In this document: positions 17,101 through 23,180 of the stretch, in pieces | How positions within the stretch are numbered: the first letter of the stretch is position 1 | Layout of the letters: each line of letters begins with the position of its first letter | Assembly (NCBI GenBank): GCA_003640385.1 | Contig: RCAB01000735.1 | Location: 1 to 23,180 of the forward strand | Direction of reading: 5' to 3' | Source of the DNA: Setaria digitata | Taxonomy: Eukaryota > Nematoda > Chromadorea > Rhabditida > Setariidae | DNA: 23,180 bases | The notes under the pieces: model-generated | Told to the model about the DNA's origin: nothing | Seen by the model: the letters and a program-made list of their open reading frames with translations, nothing else | Database searches by the model: none | Position numbers and translations under genes: made by a program

Positions 17101-19583
17101 TAAAGCATGCACTGAATTAATTTAAATACTAAATGATTTACAATTAAGGATATCTTAATTTATTACATGTTTCTAAGTATAAATTATGTATCAATTAATT
17201 TTCTCATTTGCTTCTTTTTTTTTTTGTTTCTTATGCATTGCGAAATTTTTTTATGCTAAATTATTTTGATAAATTGAAAAAAAAAAAAAAGATGATACTT
17301 TATCTGTAAAATTACTATTTTTCATTTCTTCTTTTCTAAAATAAAAGAAAAAATTCTCTGAAGTTTACACAAATTCTTTTCAATAATTTAACTAAATTAT
17401 CATTAATTTTTGTTGATGAAATCGTAATCATGATTGAATCACCGTAATTTTGTTTACGTTATTGTAATCAAGATTAGGTTATCATAGTCATAGAGTGCAT
17501 GTTTTTTTTTTTTTTATCCTGTTATCTCTAAACTCAAATGCTACTTTCGATCTCTGTGGATGCTTTGCTGACTGATTTGAATTTTAAACTTATCATGAAA
17601 CTTATCATGAAACAAATTATTTTTTCTTACTTTTTTTTTTTTTTTTTTTTTATTCTGTATTAATCTTTTCAATCCGGTTTCAAAAGAGAAAAAAATAAAT
17701 AAATAAGGTATTTTTTTTTCCTTTTTTGCCTTTGTTTATTTGTTTGTTTCTTTCCTTTTTTTTTTTTTTGTTTTGAATTATAGGTTTTAGAAAAAGAAAA
17801 AATTTGATAGTAGTGGAAAAAAAAAGTTGATGATTTTTTTTCTCTCATGCTTTCTAATCAATAAAGAGCGGAATAATTTTGAAAAAAGTTTTTTTTTTTT
17901 TTGTAAAAGGGTTAAAAGGAGAAATTTTGCAAGAATGATATTTTAATTGATTAATTTTCGAGATGATTTAATTATTACTTTATCTTAATGAATATACCGG
18001 AAAATATGCATTTCTACTATCTTATTTGTCTATCTTTTTTTTTCTTTTTTTTTTTTTTAATTCCTTGATGAAGTAGTCAAATTTTCGAATTCCATTTTAG
18101 CTTTTTTTTTTCCAAAATTTTAACGAGTATATCATAGTAAAAGTGTTTTATTATGATCAAATACACATTTGGAATGAGTACTTTTTTTAATTAATCAAAT
18201 TAACATTCCAATTGGTAGTTTTTCTCATCTGGCACTTGAATCAGTTTTTCTTTTTTAATTAATTTGAATTTACTCATTCGTTCCTTTTTCCTTTTCTTTT
18301 TTTGTTTAGCGTCATTCTTCAAACATGTAAATGCCTTAATGAATTCAATCATTCATAATCATATCAGTCATAATTAAAATTCTTTCCCTCCTCCTTCTTC
18401 CTCAAAAAAAAAAGAGGAAGTTGATAATTATTAATTAGAAGATGAATTTTAGTGATATTAAAATACGACAAGATTCTTAATTTCATTTTGAAAATTTTAG
18501 CCTTTCTTCGGAGCTTTATTTGATGATTATTTTTTGCAGTTAACAATATTTTGATAAAAAAAAAAAAAAAAAAAAAAAAGTAAAACAGATAAAAATTAAG
18601 GCTTTTACAATAAATATCTATCCCATGATGAATGATGTTGTTTATTTATTCATTCAGTAATTTTTATTAAAATTATTATTATCATCTTTTTTTTTTTTTT
18701 TTTTTTTTTTATAGCTTACTATCTTGCCAAAATTTTTTTAAATTTCATCTTTTTTTTCCTCCAATGCAATTTTCAAATAGCAACAGAAAGGAAGAAAGAA
18801 AAATTTTTAATTTTTCTCCTTCATTATCTTTTTTTCTTTTTTCCCCTTTTTACTTTTTATTTTTATTTCTTTTTTTTTCTTTTTTTTTTTTCAATATGTG
18901 CCTTTGCAGCATTTTCTGCATATTGATAACTCTGTGCCTCAGTATGATTTGTTTCATTTTTGTTTATTTTATTTTATTTTATTTCTTTTTCGAAACAAAA
19001 AAAAAAAAAAAATTATTAATATATTTTGTGTCTTAAAAAAGAGAAGAAAAAAAAAAACTCTTTTTTTTTTTTTTTTTTTTTTAATTGTGCCTAAGATTCC
19101 TTCCTTTACTGTTTTTATTTTTAATCTTTTGCAATTGGTACTACTAAAAGTTTAATAATTCCAATGTGCCATATTATGTACAGCTGTTCAATGTTATTAT
19201 TACTTTTCCACTGTTTTTTTTTTTTTTTTTTCCATTCTTTTTCTCCTTCCTTTTTTTTTTTCTTTTTTTTTTCGTTTCTTTTTTGAATTCCATTTTATTT
19301 ATTGTTTTTTTTTTAATTATTACCATGATTATTACTACTAATTATTATTTTCAAAGGAAATACACTGCCTTAGGTTTTAAATATATTCTGTTTTTTTTTT
19401 TTTTCTTTTTCAAATTTTTCCATCCTACTTTTCTTATTTTTGTCCAGAAAAATTGGAACTAATAAAAAATTTAGGCTGAAAATTTTTGTACATCCCAAAA
19501 TCTAAAAAAAAAAAAAAAAAAAAGAAAAAAAAGAATAGAAACGTGTTACGAAAGCGTAAAAATAGGTAATGAGTAGTTTTTCT

Positions 19584-19585
<2 letters not shown>

Positions 19586-19614
<29 letters not shown>

Positions 19615-19624
19615 NAAAAAAAAA
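19586..19624. other. Assembly gap (N) at a poly-T/poly-A junction
   Basis: About 29 T residues end in a single N at 19615, followed by nine A. No flanking duplication is evident, unlike the other Ns. It probably marks a contig break at a homopolymer, so sequence may be missing or wrongly oriented here. Confidence 0.75.
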
Positions 19625-21492
19625 TTATTTCAATGTTAAATGTAATTTATGAAAGTTTACTGTAACATTTTTTTTTTTTTTTTTTACATTTGTAAGAAAA
19701 GGGAGAGGAAGAAAAGCAAAAAAAAAAAAAAACTTATTCATTGCTTCGCTCATTTGCATAATTTGTTAATTTTATTAGGAAGATGAACACTTGTGAAAAA
19801 GGATCGGTCATTCAGGAAATCGAATCAGTTTGATTCTTTCAGTTAGTAATTGATTGGTAAAATTTTGTCAAATGAATTCCCGAATTGATCATCACTTTCG
19901 CAGGAATGATTTAATGTGTAAGGGCTAAATTTGTTTGAAAATTAAAATTGTGCAAATTTTTCAAAATGCAAACATTGAAAATGAAATTAGAAATTAAGAA
20001 GAAATGAGATATTCAAATTCGCTTAGCAATTTTTTTTTTTTTGCTTCAATAATAACGAAGTGAATAAATCAGAATATATTTATCACTCTTTTTTTTTTTT
20101 TTTTTTCATTAAATCATTGAAATTGATAGTAGTGATAAAGATTGGAAAGAAATTAATTAATTGGCAGGATGATAATTTAAAAATGTTTGATGTCGCGTAA
20201 AAAGTTTTTTATTATATAACTTGAAATGGCGGTGTTTTTCCTCATTTAAATAATTTGTTTCGTGTAAAAGAAAGAAAGGAGAAATAAGTTTGAAAAAAAG
20301 GAAAAATATCCAAAATTACAGCTTTTTCTTTCATAATTTTAATTTCAGGAAAAAATTGTAGTAATCAAAAATATAGGAATAAACAAAAATTTCGATTTTT
20401 TCTTCTATTTCTTCTTCTGTTTCACATTTCTATTCCATTTAATTCCATTTTGCATAATTCTTTTTTTTTTTGAAGATTGTTTTGCAGCCTTCCGAAATTT
20501 TCAATTCTTGTAAAAAAAAAAAGAAGAAAAGCTATAATAAGGCTTAAAAAAAAAAAAAAAGTTGAAAATGATATATATGCCATAATAATTCTTGCATTTC
20601 CTTTTTTTTTTTTTTTTTTTTGAAAATTATCTTGTCCAACCGTGTAGGTTTTATCATAAATATTTCACTCTCATTGAGATTTACCGAATTGCTGTATTAT
20701 TGAAATGAGATTTCTGTATGATAGAGTGACAAGATTATTTTCTAAATGTTCTTTTTTTTTTTCAAATTTATTAATTAATTTTTGTTATTTATCATAATTG
20801 ATTATGTTAATCAAATATTATTAATGCCTAAATTTAAAATGTTACCACTTTTTTTTTTTTATGTGATTGTTAAAAATTAATTTGTTCCTTTCTTATCATT
20901 CATTTTCATCCCTCTCTTTTTTTTTTTCCATTTTCCATTTTGAAATGTATGTGTGAAATATTTCTTTTTTTTTTTCATTTTTCTTTTAATTTCCATTTTA
21001 TAAAATTGAAATATATCTTTGTTTGTCTTTGCAACTATGAAATTTCATTTCATTCATTTAAACTTACATGAAGAAAGGAAAAGTAAGTGGAAACGGGAAG
21101 AGAAAAAATGAGATGAAGAAAATGGAAAAGATACGGTAATGAGAAGCAGTACGATAACCACTTCTGAAAAGATTTCGACAATTAAATAAAATCTATGAAG
21201 AAAAATTACGCTTATTTTTTTATTGTTAGCATTTTTAACTGAAAAAGAAATAAATGGTTTTTTTGTTAATTAATAATTAATTTTTGTTAACTAGCAATAA
21301 TTATTGAGCTAATTTAAATTAAAATTAAACATTCGTTTATTTGACGCATTACGATACAGATGGAATGGTAAAAAATGCATCTGTTCATTACTTTTTTTTG
21401 ACATTTTTTTTTTTCTTTTTTTTTCGAGTACATACGAATGTTTCAGATGACCTGAAAAAAAAAAATAAAACACAGAGGATTTCTAATTTCTA

Positions 21493-21493
<1 letters not shown>

Positions 21494-21541
<48 letters not shown>

Positions 21542-21550
21542 GAGAGGGGG
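21494..21550 (+). repeat. (GA)n microsatellite
   Basis: AG repeats run from 21494 to about 21530, are interrupted by GG, and continue to 21546 before a short G run. This pure purine tract is likely to vary in length between individuals. Confidence 0.95.
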
Positions 21551-21749
21551 AAAAATTCGGAAGGTTAAGAAGAGAGAAAAGATAGAATGAATTCCTGATT
21601 TACAGCAAATTCATATCATACCATTCATTTGATCCTTTTTTTTTCTTGTTTTTAGCAATATTTCTGAAAACTTTAAATTTTCTTTTTATTAAAAAACAAA
21701 TTTTTTTTTTTTTTAATCTTCAAATGAAGCAAACAATTAATATTTTTTC

Positions 21750-21771
21750 ATATATATATATAGATAGATAG
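21750..21771 (+). repeat. (AT)n/(TAGA)n microsatellite
   Basis: An alternating AT run is followed by three TAGA-type units. Short compound microsatellite in intergenic DNA. Confidence 0.85.
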
Positions 21772-21885
21772 AAAATTTTCACATAGCATAACAATTTGAA
21801 CAATGAAATAAATCGATAAAATAATTTAAATTGAAATAATTTGATATCATTTCAAATGAATTTTAATAATTATTGACAATTTAAA

Positions 21886-21895
21886 TTTATTTATT
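21886..21895 (-). promoter_or_regulatory. Candidate poly(A) signals for the minus-strand gene
   Basis: On the minus strand, overlapping AATAAA hexamers (21891-21886 and 21895-21890) lie about 54-63 bases beyond the stop codon at 21951-21949, a normal distance for a short nematode 3' UTR. The surrounding sequence is AT-rich, so chance is possible. Confidence 0.45.
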
Positions 21896-21948
21896 AATCA
21901 TCCCAAATTTAAAATAACATTCAGATTCTGATAACTTGATTCATTTCA

Positions 21949-22734
21949 TCATTCTCCTTCTCCTTCTTCTTTTCCTTCTTCTTCTCCTACTTCTCCTTCT
22001 CCTTCTCTTCCTCCTTCTTCTCCTTCTCCTTCTCCTTCTCTTCCTCCTTCTTCTCCTCCGAAGTCTTCCACTCTTTCTTCTTCATCTTTCTTCGCTTCCT
22101 CCTTCTGTGTCGCAGAGTTTCCTCCAGTATTCAATGCAATATTTACAGTAAACTTATTGCTACTTGCAATTTCCTTTATATTCGTTATCAGTTGATGAGA
22201 AGCTTTATCACTTAATTGCTTATCAGTTTTATCACTCTGATAAATTTCTTCCTTTGGCAGCCTTTCATTAGTTTTATCACTCTGATAAGTTTCCTTCCTT
22301 GGTTGCTTCCTATTAGTTTTATTACTTTGGTTGATTAATTTACTCGGTTGCTTTCTAGTACCCGTACTAGTCCGATGTCTTTCTCTCCCTGATTGCTTCC
22401 CAATAACCTTATCAGTTGCTGAAAATTCTTTTCCCAATCTTCTTTTACCACTTCGAGCGTTCTTTGTCAATCCACGCAAATGCGCCAGTTGCTTCCGCTG
22501 ATGAATTTTGCGCATAATTTTTGATAGACTTCTGCCAAATAACTTAAACAGCAGATTTGTATCATTCGTTGACTGATTCCTATCAAATGTTCCATTCAGA
22601 AAGTCGATATCCGTTGATTGATTTCCAACAATTCTGCCATTCAGAAGATTAGCATCCGTTGATCGATTCGCATCAATTTCTTTATTCCAGTCATTAATTT
22701 CTGTCATTTTTGTTACAGCTTCTGTGGTTGTTGC

Positions 22735-22770
<36 letters not shown>

Positions 22771-23159
22771 CGTTGTCGTTCTTATGCTTGGACGAGTTGT
22801 AAATACAAATTTTACAATAAATTTATCAATATCTGGAATAATAATCTTTCTACTTTCATTGCGGTAGTATTCTTCGGCTTCTCGATCATCATCAAATTCC
22901 GGATAGTCTCGATGAAATCCCAGTTGAGTGGTACGAAATCGTTTCACTCGATTTCTCGGCAAAATTTCTGTTTCTTTCACTTCTCCTGATTGTATTCCAT
23001 TATTCTCGTTTGCTTCAGCATTACCCAGCCGAATATTCACCAGCAGTAGTATAAAACCTAGATTAGTATAAAACCTAGATGCAATTGTTATAAAATAACA
23101 TTGAAAAAAAAAAAAGAAAAGAAGAGATCAGATAATTTCCTCTTTAACGTTAATTTCAT
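21949..23159 (-). CDS. Predicted secreted, repeat-rich, Cys-free protein
   Basis: Not recognised as a known family. The frame is open from 23127 to the TGA at 21951-21949 with no internal ATG usable as a start, so an upstream exon is needed. I propose ATG at 23159-23157, an 11-nt coding exon, a 74-nt intron (23148-23075) and the main exon 23074-21949, giving 378 residues. This yields an N-terminus MKLTFYTNLGFILLLVNIRL with GNA|EA after it, a plausible 23-residue signal peptide. Then come RVKR (46-49, furin-like), poly-Thr (103-121), a block of three 15-residue repeats with NRST/NQST motifs (N140, N155, N170), a basic segment (about 185-275), a second block with QSNKT/QSDKT (Q253, Q268, Q283), and a Glu/Gly tail (about 327-378). 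Eight N-glycosylation sequons and no Cys. The main exon is well supported by its length and internal repeats in a stop-rich AT genome; the first exon is inference. Confidence 0.65.
21952..22059 (+). repeat. Pyrimidine (CT) tract encoding the Glu/Gly tail
   Basis: Nearly all C and T on the plus strand, interrupted by one A at 21989, and uninterrupted from 21990 to 22059. On the minus strand it encodes Glu/Gly with occasional Arg. Two identical 11-residue units (GEEGGREGEGE) occupy 21991-22056, so the tail has grown by 33-bp duplication. Such purine/pyrimidine tracts can form triplex structures and tend to vary in length. Confidence 0.85.
22216..22353 (-). repeat. Coding 45-bp repeat block B (QSDKT units)
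   Basis: Encodes three related 15-residue units around QSNKTN, QSDKTN and QSDKTD, with KQPxK/LPKE and ETY/EIY also partly aligned. The DNA repeats show strong nucleotide similarity (TTATCACTCTGATAA-type words on the plus strand), so the duplications are relatively recent. Confidence 0.85.
22546..22680 (-). repeat. Coding 45-bp repeat block A (NxST units)
   Basis: Encodes three units of 15 residues beginning at NRSTDANLLNG, NQSTDIDFLNG and NQSTNDTNLLF. Each carries an N-x-S sequon at the same place, and two units hold a further sequon. Codons differ more than in block B, so this array looks older. Confidence 0.85.
22723..22779 (-). repeat. ACA/ACG trinucleotide repeat encoding poly-Thr
   Basis: Encodes 15 Thr, Ala, then 3 Thr, mostly ACA codons (TGT/GTT on the plus strand). 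Poly-Thr in a secreted protein is a candidate site for mucin-type O-glycosylation. As a pure trinucleotide array it is likely polymorphic. Confidence 0.93.
23047..23080 (-). repeat. 17-bp perfect tandem duplication containing a splice-acceptor-like CTAG
   Basis: TAGTATAAAACCTAGAT occurs twice in direct succession (23047-23063 and 23064-23080). On the minus strand each copy supplies ATCTAG|GTTT, so the candidate acceptor of the second gene is duplicated. Since 17 is not a multiple of three, the two acceptors give different frames. Only the upstream one joins the proposed ATG exon in frame; with that exon, the downstream one reaches a TAA after 12 codons counted from the split codon. Confidence 0.9.
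23075..23148 (-). other. Candidate 74-nt first intron of the minus-strand gene
   Basis: On the minus strand it starts AC|GTTAAA and ends GCATCTAG, with an internal T-rich tract near 23103-23118. The donor is only a partial match and the intron is much shorter than any in the other gene. It is proposed because it joins an ATG to the hydrophobic signal-like segment in the right frame. Confidence 0.4.
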
Positions 23160-23180
23160 AAAATTGAACTAATTCTTGAA

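Larger units (their letters stand above)
17101..21948. other. Intergenic homopolymer-rich region between convergent genes
   Basis: About 4.8 kb in which I find no exon, RNA gene or transposon. Long T runs are exceptionally dense (for example 17632-17651, 18686-18711, 19062-19082 and 19586-19614), with A runs around 18556-18579 and 19504-19523. A 12-base direct repeat (AAACTTATCATG) sits at about 17586-17609. One N at 19615 lies between a T run and an A run. All open frames here encode Phe/Leu/Lys strings. Confidence 0.6.

Noticed and set aside
18764..19462. Three plus-strand open frames rich in Phe
   Set aside because: They are products of T-run homopolymers and would be read as membrane proteins only because TTT encodes Phe.
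21936..22151. Plus-strand poly-Leu open frame
   Set aside because: It is the antisense of the Glu/Gly tail of the minus-strand gene (CTT/CTC codons).

Overview
The window looks like nuclear DNA of an AT-rich nematode, probably a filarial or other spirurid worm. This is inferred from style only: very high A+T, many T and A homopolymers of 10-25 bases, short exons separated by introns of 0.3-2 kb with GT...TTTCAG-type borders, and A/T-ending codons. No rRNA, tRNA, transposon ORF, CRISPR array or bacterial-type gene was recognised.

Layout. 1-5294 is gene-poor sequence upstream of the main gene. It holds homopolymers, one 16-bp inverted repeat, and two places where sequence is duplicated next to single-N assembly gaps. 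5295-16879 (+) is one gene that I reconstruct as ten exons with consistent phase throughout. Its 2,100-nt reading frame encodes a protein of about 699 residues with three C2H2 zinc fingers exactly 28 residues apart and three poly-glutamine tracts (19, 17 and 17 Q), plus Asn-, Ala-, Ser- and Thr-rich runs. It is probably a nuclear DNA-binding regulator. Its introns hold the most structured non-coding DNA: in intron 2 a comparatively GC-rich island ending in a 44-bp minisatellite, each unit of which joins an EGR-like CGCCCACG element to a GATA palindrome; in intron 4 a degenerate ~24-33-bp tandem repeat.

16880-21948 is non-coding: a probable 3' UTR with ATC repeats, then about 4.8 kb of homopolymer-rich DNA and a (GA)n microsatellite. 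21949-23159 (-) is a second gene converging on the first. I read it as a secreted, cysteine-free, low-complexity protein with a candidate signal peptide, a furin-like RVKR site, a poly-Thr stretch, two different repeat blocks that share an exact 15-residue period, a basic middle and a Glu/Gly tail. Its first exon is tentative because the only in-frame ATG lies behind a short 74-nt intron, whose acceptor is duplicated in a 17-bp tandem repeat.

Nothing suggests that the two genes act together; they are convergent and about 5 kb apart. Five single-N positions (824, 891, 1344, 10792, 19615) mark unresolved assembly joins, and four of them are flanked by near-identical sequence, so some apparent repeats and intron lengths are probably artefacts.
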